Numbered from the stretch's first letter, positions 1 through 7,600 are shown. The stretch: 12,260 bases of DNA from DASWOJ01 sp964242325 (GCA_964242325.1 CAXTCI010000161.1:1-12260); one strand, 5' to 3'. The notes: generated by a model not told the origin, from the sequence alone. Program-made: numbers and translations.

Positions 1-21
1 CGACTTAAGGCGACAAACAGC

Positions 22-276
22 TCACGCCCAGGCGGCCCTCGGCGGGTGGATACCTTCTGACCCGCGGTCGTGCCACATTTCGAGCTGGCTGCGGAGTTGG
101 TCACGGGGCAACAGGGACCGCGTCAGGCATCCCTGAACTGCCGCGTCGCTGTACATTTCGGCTTGGTGGATCGGTGTTGGAGCGAGCAGGTCTTGGGTCC
201 TACCCAAGCGTTCGACGCACTCCTCGCAATGGCCCGCCCCCACCAAGGCCGGATCAGAAAGCAGCCGGCACCCCAC
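22..276 (-). CDS. Doubtful small hypothetical protein (84 aa) downstream of the XRE regulator
   Basis: An open frame with a GTG start lies 21 bp after the stop of the XRE regulator on the same strand. Codon third positions are mostly G or C, and the middle of the product (CEECVERLGRTQDLL, later RDQLRSQLEMWHD) looks protein-like. I recognise no family. There is no Shine-Dalgarno sequence before the GTG, and the start falls inside a possible terminator hairpin (264-292). An internal ATG at residue 41 would leave about 44 residues. It may be a small gene, the remnant of one, or chance. The rest of 1-297 shows nothing else I can identify. Confidence 0.25.
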   Translation of the reverse strand: MGCRLLSDPALVGAGHCEECVERLGRTQDLLAPTPIHQAEMYSDAAVQGCLTRSLLPRDQLRSQLEMWHDRGSEGIHPPRAAWA

Positions 277-292
277 ACCGTGAGATGCCGGC
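264..292 (-). terminator. Hairpin just after the XRE regulator gene, possible terminator
   Basis: A perfect 7-bp inverted repeat (GCCGGCA / TGCCGGC) with a 15-nt loop begins six bases past the XRE stop codon. In the minus-strand transcript it is followed by TGCTTTCTG, a poor substitute for a U tract. The position suits a terminator, but the loop is long and the U run weak. Confidence 0.3.
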
Positions 293-297
293 GTTAC

Positions 298-723
298 TCA
301 GGACCCAGCCGCGCGTGCGCCTTCAAGCGCAGACCGGGTCGTCATCTCGTAAGCGTCGGCCAGCAGCGTCAACCGATCGGTGTTGGGCAGCTTGCGGAAG
401 GCGTTCAGCAAGAGGACTTCCTCGTTGGAGGGCTGGGCTGGCGGGGGCGTGGCGGACTCCACTTCGAGCAACGCCCCGATCGGTACCCCCAGCACCTGAG
501 CCAGCTTGATCAACCGGGCTGTTTCCGGGAAGCATGTACCCCAGATCCATGCATGGACCGCGACCCGGGACACGTCGAGCGCGCGGGCCAGGCCGGCCTG
601 GGTCATGTTCTGCTCGGCCATGATGCGGGCCAGGTTGTGGCGGAACCGGTCGCGGGATGCGTTGCGGGACTTGCCCTCATTGGGCCAGCCCTGCAGCATT
701 TCTGGCTTTGCCGCGGCCATCAT
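298..723 (-). CDS. XRE-family helix-turn-helix transcriptional regulator
   Basis: A 141-residue cytoplasmic DNA-binding protein. Residues about 26-88 form a Cro/C1-type helix-turn-helix domain: FRHNLARIMAEQNMTQ, then GLARALDVSRVAVHAW as the turn and recognition helix, then a helix ending LAQVLGVPIGALL. A Pro-rich linker (92-98) leads to a short C-terminal helix (EEVLLLNAFRKLP) of the kind seen in small phage-repressor-like regulators. There is no peptidase or sensor domain. Two ATG codons in tandem (723 and 720) could start it, and neither has a good Shine-Dalgarno sequence. Upstream is a 231-bp non-coding, AT-rich stretch that probably holds its promoter and may hold its operator. Target genes and ligand are unknown. 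The family call is firm; the role is not. Confidence 0.86.
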   Translation of the reverse strand: MMAAAKPEMLQGWPNEGKSRNASRDRFRHNLARIMAEQNMTQAGLARALDVSRVAVHAWIWGTCFPETARLIKLAQVLGVPIGALLEVESATPPPAQPSNEEVLLLNAFRKLPNTDRLTLLADAYEMTTRSALEGARAAGS

Positions 724-954
724 GACGCAATCCGAACATAAAGTGCCTGGGGCTTCCGGGCCGCCGCTCGATGAGCAAACAAAGCGATCTCCAACATTGG
801 TTACATGTGAAGAACATACCGTTCACGGGTTTGAGAGCGCAAGCAGGGAACTGCCCTAACTGTCAGAGATAAAACGAAAATAACATTAGCTAACGCATTT
901 ATCACCATGAAACTGCATTTCACGAAAAACCTATGAGAATGTGGTAATCTGGGC
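724..954. other. Non-coding AT-rich stretch between the regulator and the nuclease unit
   Basis: This 231-bp stretch contains the upstream region of the XRE gene and the downstream end of the nuclease unit, both on the minus strand. About 780-950 is clearly AT-richer than its surroundings. It contains AACATTGG-TTAC at 793 and TAACATTAGCTAACG at 881, which resemble TAACATTAGGTGACG upstream of the large glycosyltransferase (4548). A weak 5-bp hairpin (908-922, TGAAA/TTTCA) lies here without a U tract. I see no gene; the only plus-strand start (907) gives nine codons. Confidence 0.4.
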
Positions 955-1200
955 CTAGCTGAATGGGTTACGCACGGTCCCGGGAAGCTTTGCTGGAGGA
1001 ATGGACGCCGGCAAGGCTTTGTCCGCCTCCATAACCTGAATGATGGACTCCAGCACTTGGCGCATCTCGCGGGCTAGGGCCAGCCCGGCCTGGTCCCGCG
1101 TCAGGTCAAGGCTGCCATAGACGGCGATGCGGTCGCGGCCGTTCTCAAGGCGCAAGTCGCCGACGGAAGTGGCGGCACTATCATCGGCAAACGGCTTCAT
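955..1200 (-). CDS. Conserved small cytoplasmic protein (81 aa), translationally coupled to the nuclease
   Basis: The product begins MKPFADDSAATSVGDLRLEN and continues GRDRIAVYGSLDLTRDQAGL, followed by a long amphipathic helix (about 41-60) and a Pro-rich tail. From memory, this is a small uncharacterised family common in Acetobacteraceae and related alphaproteobacteria, in which a short beta hairpin (DRIAVYGSLDLT) precedes a helix. It has no signal peptide or membrane segment. The ATG at 1200 overlaps the TGA of the nuclease as ATGA, which decides this start over longer readings and suggests coupled translation. A contribution to nuclease function is possible but is inferred from position only. 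The gene ends at 955, and no clear terminator follows. Confidence 0.75.
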   Translation of the reverse strand: MKPFADDSAATSVGDLRLENGRDRIAVYGSLDLTRDQAGLALAREMRQVLESIIQVMEADKALPASIPPAKLPGTVRNPFS

Positions 1201-1997
1201 GGGGCATATCCTTGGCGATGTGAGCCGTATCCATGCGGCGTCGGAACGGGAAGACGCAATGGGGTTCCCCGTGCGCCGGCCGGCAGTGCCGGGAACACGT
1301 TCAACCCCGTCAAGCCGGCAAGCTGCGCCATGTTGATCACCGCCCATGGTGCGCTGTCCACGTTCTTGGCGACATAGGCGGCAGCAAGGCCTCGGCGCAC
1401 GCTCATGACTGCCTTGAAGGTATGGCTGGGCACGATGACATTGCCGACCCGTTGCAACTCCGCGCCGCTGAAGATCGGGCCGGTGACGACGTAGATGTCA
1501 CCTTCCCGTTCCGCGAGACGCCGCACGGCGCTCTCGATGCCCTCCCAGATGCCGCGGTTCAGCTTGGGGGCTTGCGGGACCATGTTGGCCAGGGTGAAGC
1601 TTTCCTGCTGGGCATCCTCGTCCGGCATGTCACCGCTGGGCGCCATATGCCCGCGGTCGAAGCCGCTGCGCGCGTAGTCCTGCAGCTCGGCCCGCTCTCC
1701 GTCCGGCAACGAGAGTTCCGGATGGAACTCGCCTTCGCGGGTCAGGCCGCGCGACGCAGTGATCGTGTCACGGGTCAGGTGCTCAGCCGAATACAGGGGA
1801 GTGCGGGTGGTGGCGGAATGCAGCACGGCGAAGGCTCGAAAGCAAAGTGCGCGGGCACCTGCGAGAAGGCGGGTGTTGACGACCTCAGGCGGTTGTCCCG
1901 CGTAGAAGTGTTGGGGACATGCAGTCTGCGCCGCATGCACCGGGCTGATGGCAAGCAGCACCGTGAGTAGGATCATCAGTGGTTTACAGTTCGGCAT
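1197..1997 (-). CDS. Exported DNA/RNA non-specific endonuclease (DRGH/NUC family)
   Basis: A 266-residue nuclease of the Serratia nuclease/EndoG beta-beta-alpha-metal family, which cuts single- or double-stranded DNA and RNA using Mg2+. The signature DRGHMAPSGD is at 114-123, with His117 as predicted general base. LANMVPQ (136-142) and LNRGIWEGIE (146-155) follow; Asn147 would hold the metal and Glu155 sits at the usual spacing of eight. The N-terminus (MPNCKPLMILLTVLLAISPVHA, in two parts: charged start, then hydrophobic core) is a signal peptide with likely cleavage near residue 22, so it should act in the periplasm or outside. Cys27 and Cys52 could form a disulfide. I chose the ATG at 1997 because GGGAG lies 5 nt upstream; longer readings run into the divergent gene. 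Its stop overlaps the start of the 81-residue gene. Confidence 0.92.
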   Translation of the reverse strand: MPNCKPLMILLTVLLAISPVHAAQTACPQHFYAGQPPEVVNTRLLAGARALCFRAFAVLHSATTRTPLYSAEHLTRDTITASRGLTREGEFHPELSLPDGERAELQDYARSGFDRGHMAPSGDMPDEDAQQESFTLANMVPQAPKLNRGIWEGIESAVRRLAEREGDIYVVTGPIFSGAELQRVGNVIVPSHTFKAVMSVRRGLAAAYVAKNVDSAPWAVINMAQLAGLTGLNVFPALPAGARGTPLRLPVPTPHGYGSHRQGYAP

Positions 1998-2133
1998 TCT
2001 GGCTCCCGGGCAGGCCGTCCAACGGCTTCGCTGCCATATCGCCAACAGATGCATGGGCTGGCAACAGGCGCCGAACCGAGCGTGACGTGGCGCGTTGTGC
2101 AAACGAGGCAGAATAAGTTGAGGGAGTCCCACC

Positions 2134-2427
2134 ATGAAAAAGCTAATTCCGGCGCTCGCATTTTTGCTGATGGCCACATCGGCGTTCGCACAAGGGTCGT
2201 CTCAATCGCCGCCGGCACCGGGTGGGTCACAGAGTGAACCCCAGCCAGCAAACAGCTTGCCTCCTGGAGCTGGAAACATGAACCCTAGCAGCGCCAGCAA
2301 CCCGAATGCGGGTGGTCCAGTGTCCACCACTGTCGTCTCCCCGGGTGCGACGGCATCTCCGGTTCCAGGTGCCCCGGCGGGAAATCAGCCAATGGCGAAT
2401 ACTGTGCCGGTGCCTGCCTCGCGTTAG
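2134..2427 (+). CDS. Small secreted Pro/Ser/Gly/Ala-rich protein, function unknown
   Basis: A 97-residue protein with a textbook signal peptide: MKK, a hydrophobic core IPALAFLLMATS, and a cleavage site AFA-Q after residue 19. The mature part of about 78 residues is low in complexity (Pro, Ser, Gly, Ala, Asn), has no cysteine, lacks obvious secondary structure, and so is probably disordered in the periplasm or outside the cell. No lipobox or anchor is present. A strong Shine-Dalgarno sequence (GAGGGAG, 2120-2126) seven bases before the ATG supports the start. It diverges from the nuclease gene across 136 bp that must hold promoters for both. Similar short secreted proteins are common in alphaproteobacteria and generally lack a known function; I cannot assign one here. 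Confidence 0.75.
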   Translation: MKKLIPALAFLLMATSAFAQGSSQSPPAPGGSQSEPQPANSLPPGAGNMNPSSASNPNAGGPVSTTVVSPGATASPVPGAPAGNQPMANTVPVPASR

Positions 2428-2476
2428 AGCCTGTGAGGTAGTTTCAAACTTCCGAGGTTGAGGCTATAGGGCAGGG

Positions 2477-3265
2477 GTGTCATCCCCTGCCGACCAGCCG
2501 CTATCCATCATTTTACACGACGGCCATGTTGCCGTTATCTCGATGGCGGCCCCAGCCAAACGGAACACGCTTTCGTTGGCAATGATAAACGAGTTGTCAT
2601 GCGCCTTTGACCAAAGCCATGCGGCCCGTGCGGTTGTTCTTCGCTCGGTTATGGGGGCAGACGTCTGGTGTGCCGGCTTCGACATCGGCGCACTTTCGCC
2701 GGGTTTCGACCCATTGGCGCAGAATGGCGATTTGCAGGGGTTGTTCCGCCGCATTCAGAATCATCCTGCTCCCGTGATTGCGATGGTGCATGGGTCAGCT
2801 TGGGGCGGTGGAACCGACTTGGCGTTGCGGTGCGACATCGTCATTGGTGATCCCACCTGCACCCTCGCCTTCACCCCTGCGAGGTTGGGGTTGCCCTATG
2901 ATGCCGACGGATTGCTGAACGTTGTGATGCGAGCCGGTCCTGCCGCTGCATTGGAGATGTTCAGCACCGCCGATCCAGTGCCTGCAGAACGCGCCTTGCG
3001 TTTGGGTCTGCTGAACCACTTGATACCGGAGGCAGATCTGGAGGCGTTCACCTTGGCGATGGCTCGGCGGATCGCCGGAAACGCTCCTTTGTCGGTGACG
3101 AGCGCAAAACAGCAGGTGCGGGCCCTTGCCTCGGCGGTTGCGTTGTCATCTGCCACGGCGCAGCGCTTTGCGGAGGGGCGGCAAAAGGCCCTGCACAGTC
3201 ACGATTTTGGCGAGGGCCTGGCTGCCTTCCATGCCCGGCGTCGCCCCGACTTTCAGGGACGCTGA
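2477..3265 (+). CDS. Enoyl-CoA hydratase/isomerase family protein, methylmalonyl-CoA decarboxylase (ScpB)-like
   Basis: A 262-residue crotonase-fold enzyme acting on an acyl-CoA in the cytoplasm. It matches E. coli ScpB/YgfG (recalled, not aligned by program) end to end: CAGFDIGAL (65-73), MVHGSAWGGGTDLAL (103-117), TPARLGLPYDADG (133-145), and ending RRRPDFQGR. Gly111 and Tyr141 fall where ScpB has oxyanion-hole Gly110 and catalytic-site Tyr140. Where ScpB has His66 (AGHD), this protein has Phe68 (AGFD). The crotonase Glu pair of true hydratases is absent, since Thr113 and Pro140 occupy those regions. Decarboxylation of methylmalonyl-CoA to propionyl-CoA is therefore a reasonable but unproven guess. 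The GTG at 2477 is the only start after an in-frame stop at 2459, with AGG six bases upstream. The gene follows the secreted-protein gene by 49 bp; no partner such as a methylmalonyl-CoA mutase is nearby. Confidence 0.87.
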   Translation: MSSPADQPLSIILHDGHVAVISMAAPAKRNTLSLAMINELSCAFDQSHAARAVVLRSVMGADVWCAGFDIGALSPGFDPLAQNGDLQGLFRRIQNHPAPVIAMVHGSAWGGGTDLALRCDIVIGDPTCTLAFTPARLGLPYDADGLLNVVMRAGPAAALEMFSTADPVPAERALRLGLLNHLIPEADLEAFTLAMARRIAGNAPLSVTSAKQQVRALASAVALSSATAQRFAEGRQKALHSHDFGEGLAAFHARRRPDFQGR

Positions 3266-3488
3266 GGCCAGGCATTTATGCCGTTGCCGGCTAGCCAGGC
3301 GCCCATCGGCCGCTGCCGCAACCGGCTGCGCCGACGGAATGGTGTGGGATGTCCGGCGCTGCATGTATCCATGGCTGCCAGTGGGTCAAAGGCCGAGAGG
3401 GAGGCCGATGCGTGCCCCAATACCGAATCTCAAGGCTCATCAGGCTCGCGCGGCCTGTCACATAGATGGCCTGCGGCCCTGCCAGGCC

Positions 3489-3527
3489 GCGCAAACCTTC
3501 TTAGCCTTTCGTCTGTGCGCAAACCTT
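3489..3527 (+). repeat. 11-bp direct repeat GCGCAAACCTT, two copies
   Basis: Two identical copies (3489-3499 and 3517-3527) start 28 bp apart. The second copy provides one arm of the hairpin at 3519-3538, and the first could pair with the same opposite arm (AGGTTTGC, 3531-3538), so two alternative stems are possible. Confidence 0.6.
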
Positions 3528-3538
3528 GAGAGGTTTGC
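3519..3538 (-). terminator. Perfect 8-bp hairpin directly after the hydrolase stop codon
   Basis: GCAAACCT-TGAG-AGGTTTGC forms an 8-bp stem with a 4-nt loop touching the TAA of the hydrolase gene (3539-3541). The symmetrical stem sits between convergent genes, which suits an RNA 3'-end structure for the minus-strand transcript. No U tract follows on either strand, so a classical intrinsic terminator is uncertain. Confidence 0.45.
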
Positions 3539-4387
3539 TTAGCGCGCCCCGGCATCGCCTTGACGTGTGATGAATGCCCAAACGTCGTCCAACACCGGCG
3601 CACGGCTGCGAAATAGCGGAGCAAAGGCCGTGACGATGCCAATGTGCCCGATTCCTGGAAAAGTTCGTGCCTCGACGCTGCCGCCAGCGGCACGCACCTT
3701 TTCGGCTAGGGCGAACGTGTTGCGCGGGTTAACGGTGGTGTCGGCATCGCCCGCCAGCAGCAGCATTGGCGGATTGTGCCCGTCCACGTAGCTGATGGGC
3801 TGGCTGAGCGGCCCGTCACCCACCGTTGCGAACACCGGTTTGATGTCGTCCCCAGTGATCGGCAGGAAATCATAGGGACCAGCAAGCCCTACGATCCCGG
3901 CAAGACGCCCCCGGTCGTATCCAACTGCCGCCAGCAGGCGTGGATCAAGCCCGAGCATCACTGCGTTGTAGGCACCAGCGGAATGGCCGACCAGGAACAC
4001 CCGGCTTGGATCGGCGCCAAGCTCCGACGCATGTGCAGCCGCCCAAGCGACCGCACGGGCGTTGTCGTCCAGGAACGCCGGGAATGCGACCTCGGGGTAG
4101 AGCCGGTAATCGGGCACAACCACGACGGCGCCCCGCGCCGCGAGCGGTAGCGCCACAAACCGGTATGTTTCCTTGCTGCCGGTCCGCCAGCTTCCACCAT
4201 AGAGGAACACGACCATCGGTGCCTTCCCGCCACCGAGCGGTCGGTAGATGTCCAGCCGGCGGCGAGGCCCCTCGGCATAGGCCACGTCCCGGGTGACACT
4301 GACGCCGTGCGACGGAACCGTCGCGTTCAGCAAGGCGGCAGGGGAACAAGCAGGCAGCAACAGGGCGCACAGGACGATGAAACGCAT
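3539..4387 (-). CDS. Lipoprotein alpha/beta-hydrolase (carboxylesterase/BD-FAE-like)
   Basis: A 282-residue serine hydrolase of the esterase/lipase type. The N-terminus has a lipoprotein signal with lipobox LPAC, the lipidated Cys being residue 14, so the enzyme should be anchored in the cell envelope facing the periplasm. The catalytic triad is visible: Ser136 in GHSAG (134-138), Asp214 or Asp216 in AGDADTTV, and His248 in GIGHIG. The oxyanion strand reads FLYGGSW (61-67), whereas this family usually has HGGG or HGG, so Tyr63 replaces the His. VVPDYRLYPEVAFPAFLDD (90-108) is typical of the BD-FAE/kynurenine-formamidase-like group. The substrate is unknown; short-chain or aromatic esters are the usual ones. 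No Shine-Dalgarno sequence precedes the ATG; the lipobox position supports this start. It converges with the ScpB-like gene and diverges from the large glycosyltransferase. Confidence 0.9.
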   Translation of the reverse strand: MRFIVLCALLLPACSPAALLNATVPSHGVSVTRDVAYAEGPRRRLDIYRPLGGGKAPMVVFLYGGSWRTGSKETYRFVALPLAARGAVVVVPDYRLYPEVAFPAFLDDNARAVAWAAAHASELGADPSRVFLVGHSAGAYNAVMLGLDPRLLAAVGYDRGRLAGIVGLAGPYDFLPITGDDIKPVFATVGDGPLSQPISYVDGHNPPMLLLAGDADTTVNPRNTFALAEKVRAAGGSVEARTFPGIGHIGIVTAFAPLFRSRAPVLDDVWAFITRQGDAGAR

Positions 4388-4624
4388 GGAGGCACAAATA
4401 CCACACTTGCATTAGAGGTTTCACAATACGGTTGTGAACGAGCGCAGAAAGGGTATAGATGGCAGAAGAAACTACCTATGCGTGCAACACTCAACCACTC
4501 AAAATATGACGCTTTATTATTTTATACGACGTTGCGGCGCTTTAAAGTAACATTAGGTGACGTTTAACGAAGTTTAAGCGGCAGCATCGGGCTAAACACG
4601 CCTCAAAATGCGGCAAATGGGTGT
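4388..4624 (+). promoter_or_regulatory. AT-rich upstream region of the large glycosyltransferase gene
   Basis: A 237-bp non-coding stretch between divergent genes. About 4497-4580 is strikingly AT-rich for this genome. It holds tandem ACTCAA units (4489 and 4497), a palindrome CTTTAAAG (4540-4547), TAACATTAGGTGACG (4548-4562), and GTTTAA twice with starts exactly 10 bp apart (4562 and 4572), which puts them on one face of the helix. I could not place a convincing -35/-10 pair for the plus strand, so the exact promoter is unknown. A short open frame (4307-4567) overlapping here has no recognisable product. Confidence 0.4.
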
Positions 4625-7600
4625 ATGAAGATGGAGCCGGTCCGGCTGGATTTCGGAGACGTTCTTAGTGTAGTCAGATCTGGGTTGTTCTCGCGCACAT
4701 GGTTTCTTGAACGCAATCCTGACATTGCAGGTTGCGGCATTGATCCGGTGACCCACTATTGCCGCTATGGCTGGAGGGAAGGCCGCTTACCCAACCCATA
4801 CTTCGACCCTGCCTGGTATCTGCAGCGCAACCGGGACGTGCGGGAGTCCGGCGTCGAGCCGCTGCTGCATTACATCGAGTATGGCGAAGCCGAGGGTCGT
4901 CAACCGATCGCCCATTTCGACCCGACCTGGTATCGCGCGCATCACCGGCTCACGCCGGGCCAAGGAAGCCTGCAGCATTTCCTACAGCACCGATGCAGCG
5001 GCGCGGTCAGCCCGTTGCCCGAGTTCGACGCGGCCTTCTACCGGATGCAGTCACCCGATGTCGTGCAGGCCGGCATGGACCCGTTCGAGCATTATCTGGT
5101 GCAAGGCGCCTGGGAAGGCCGGCCGGCTTCCGCCACGTTCGACACCGCCTGGTATCGGGACCGCTACCTGCGAGACCAGGACAAGGTGAATCCGTTGCTG
5201 CACTATCGCAGCCATCGTCACCTGCCCGGCTTCTTCCCGGCCCGGCCAGCCCAGGATACCGACATCCCGCGCGAGATGCGCCGCAACACCACCGCCGGGC
5301 CGCTGTTCGAGCCGGTGGAGCCGTTGCCAACGGATGCGCAGCGCCGGGCGATGGTGCTGGCGTTCTACCTGCCGCAGTTCCATCCCATCCCAGAGAACGA
5401 CTCCTGGTGGGGCAACGGGTTCACCGAATGGACCAACGTCGGCCGCGGGCTGCCGCGGTTCGCAGGGCATTATCAGCCGCGCCTGCCGCGGGACCTCGGC
5501 CATTACCGGCTTGAGGGAACGGCGACTTTGCGTGCCCAGGTCGAGCTGGCGCGCGGCGCCGGGCTGGGTGGCTTTGTCTACTATTTCTACTGGTTCAACG
5601 GCCGCCGCCTGCTGGACGGGCCGCTTGAGGCGATGCTGGCCGACCGCAGCATAGATTTCCCGTTCTGCCTGATGTGGGCCAACGAGAACTGGACCCGGCG
5701 TTGGGATGGGGCGGAACAGGAGGTGCTGATCGCCCAGGACTACCGCGAAGCCGACGAGCCCTCATTGGCGGCGGAGCTGGCCCGGCACTTCGCCGACCCG
5801 CGCTACATCCGTTTGCAGGGCCGTCCGGTGTTGATGGTCTATCGCGCTTCCCTCATCCCCGATGCCGCCGCCGCGACGGCCCGGTGGCGCGCGCAGTTCC
5901 GCGCCCTGGGGGAGGACCCGGTGTTCATCATGGCGCAAAGCTTCGGGGACCGTGACCCGCGCCGTTTCGGCATGGATGCCGCTGTCGAGTTCCCGCCCCA
6001 CAAGCTGACGACCGGGCTGGAGCTGCTGAACCCCGGCCTGCATATCCTGGACCCCGCTGCTTCGGCGCAGGTTTACTCATACGACGACCTCGCCGCCGCT
6101 TCCGGCGCCGACCAGGTCGCATACCCTCTGATCCGCACGGCGCTGCCGGGCTGGGACAACGACGCGCGGCGGCAAGGGCAGGGGATGGTGCTGCACGGGT
6201 CCACGCCGGCCAAGTATCAGGCTTGGCTGGCGCGTCTGGTGGATGACGCGGTGGCCCACCCGGTCCTGGATACGCCGCTGGTGTGCGTGAATGCCTGGAA
6301 CGAGTGGGCAGAGGGTGCCTACCTTGAGCCAGACGTGCATTTCGGCGGCGCTTACCTGAACGCGACCGGCCGGGCCGTCGCAGGCCATGTGGCCGTGCCG
6401 GCGCGGCTGCGGCTTCTGCTGGTTGGCCATGACGCGTTTCCAGCCGGCGCGCAGCTGCTGCTGCTGAGCCTGGGCCGGCATCTTCAATCGGTGTCGGGGG
6501 TGGACGTAGCATTCCTGCTGCTGGGTGAGGGTGCCCTGGCCCCGGAATATCAGGCGGTGGCGCCAACGACGGTCGCCGCCGCTGCCGACCTGCCGCGGCT
6601 GGCGCGCCGCTTCAAGGCCGAGGGGTTCGGCGGCGCACTGGTCAACAGTGCCGCCGCCGCCCATGCCTGCGCGCCGCTGGCGGCGGCCGGCCTGCGGTGC
6701 GTGCTGATGGTCCACGAACTGCCGCGCTTGCTGCACGAGCGCAACTTACTGGGACCGGCACGGGAGGCGGTCGCCGTTTGCAGCCAGGTCGTGTTCGCGG
6801 CGCCGTTCGTCCGGGACCGCTTTGCCGAGCACATGCCGTTGCCGGACGGGCGCGCCGTGATCCTGCCGCAAGGGCTGTATCGCCCTGTGCGTTCCTCCGG
6901 CGGTGCGCGCGACCGGGCGGCCTTGCGGAGCGCGTTGGGCGTTCCACCCGACGCGATGCTGGCGATGGGCCTGGGCTATGCCGATCTCCGCAAGGGGTTC
7001 GACCTGTTCCTGCAGGTCTGGCGCCTGGCCCATGCTGCCGGGGCAGCCATGCACCTGGTCTGGATCGGCGACATCGACCCATCGGTTCAGGCACACCTCG
7101 CACAGGAGATGGCTGCTGCGGCGGCCACCGGCACATTCCACCATATGCCTCGCTGCGCCGACGCCGCGGACTGGCTGGCCTGTGCCGACGTTCATCTGCT
7201 GACGTCGCGGGAGGACCCGTTTCCGAGCGTCGTGCTGGAGGCGATGTCGGCCGGCGTCCCTACCGTCGCGTTCACGGGTGCAGGCGGCATTCCCGAATTG
7301 CTTCGCGACCGCGGCGCCGGCGTATCCGTGCCGCTGGGCGACGCCGACGCCATGGTGCGGCAGATGCGTGCCCTGGCGATACGCGTTTCCCCGGCTGACC
7401 GCGCCAGGCTCGCGGAGCGGACCCGGCTTGATTTCGAGTTCGGCGCCTATGCCGCGGCCGTGCTGCACCTTGCCGCGCCGGACGTGCTGGATGTCACTGC
7501 CGTCGTGCCGAATTTCAACTATGGCCGCTACCTCCCGGGCCGGATCGCCTCCATTGCGGCGCAAACCCATCCGGTGCGGGAGATCATCGTGCTGGACGAC

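Larger units (their letters stand above)
3266..3538. other. Non-coding stretch between convergent genes
   Basis: This 273-bp stretch lies between the stops of the ScpB-like gene and the hydrolase gene. It holds a small palindrome (GGCATTTATGCC, 3272-3283), an 11-bp direct repeat (3489-3499 and 3517-3527) and the hairpin at 3519-3538. Short open frames run across it in several directions, but none has a recognisable product or a ribosome binding site. It may contain the remains of a lost gene, but I cannot identify one. Confidence 0.4.

Noticed and set aside
70..741. Long plus-strand open frame (223 codons) opposite the XRE regulator
   Set aside because: The product has no recognisable motif, while the opposite strand encodes a clear helix-turn-helix protein. 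High GC produces such antisense frames.
907..936. Nine-codon leader peptide (ATG at 907)
   Set aside because: No downstream gene on that strand and no attenuator-like structure.
1998..2177. N-terminal extension of the nuclease to a start at 2177
   Set aside because: It would cover the divergent small gene's start and put the signal peptide in the middle of the protein; the ATG at 1997 has its own ribosome site.
3291..3494. Possible gene remnant in the convergent gap (67 codons, minus strand)
   Set aside because: I could not match it to any family and neighbouring frames are equally open, so there is no support for a pseudogene.
4307..4567. 86-codon plus-strand frame across the hydrolase start and the AT-rich gap
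   Set aside because: No ribosome site, unrelated composition in its two halves, and it spans an evident regulatory region.
4563..4576. CtrA binding site in the glycosyltransferase upstream region
   Set aside because: The two TTAA boxes are separated by six bases, not the seven required by the known consensus.
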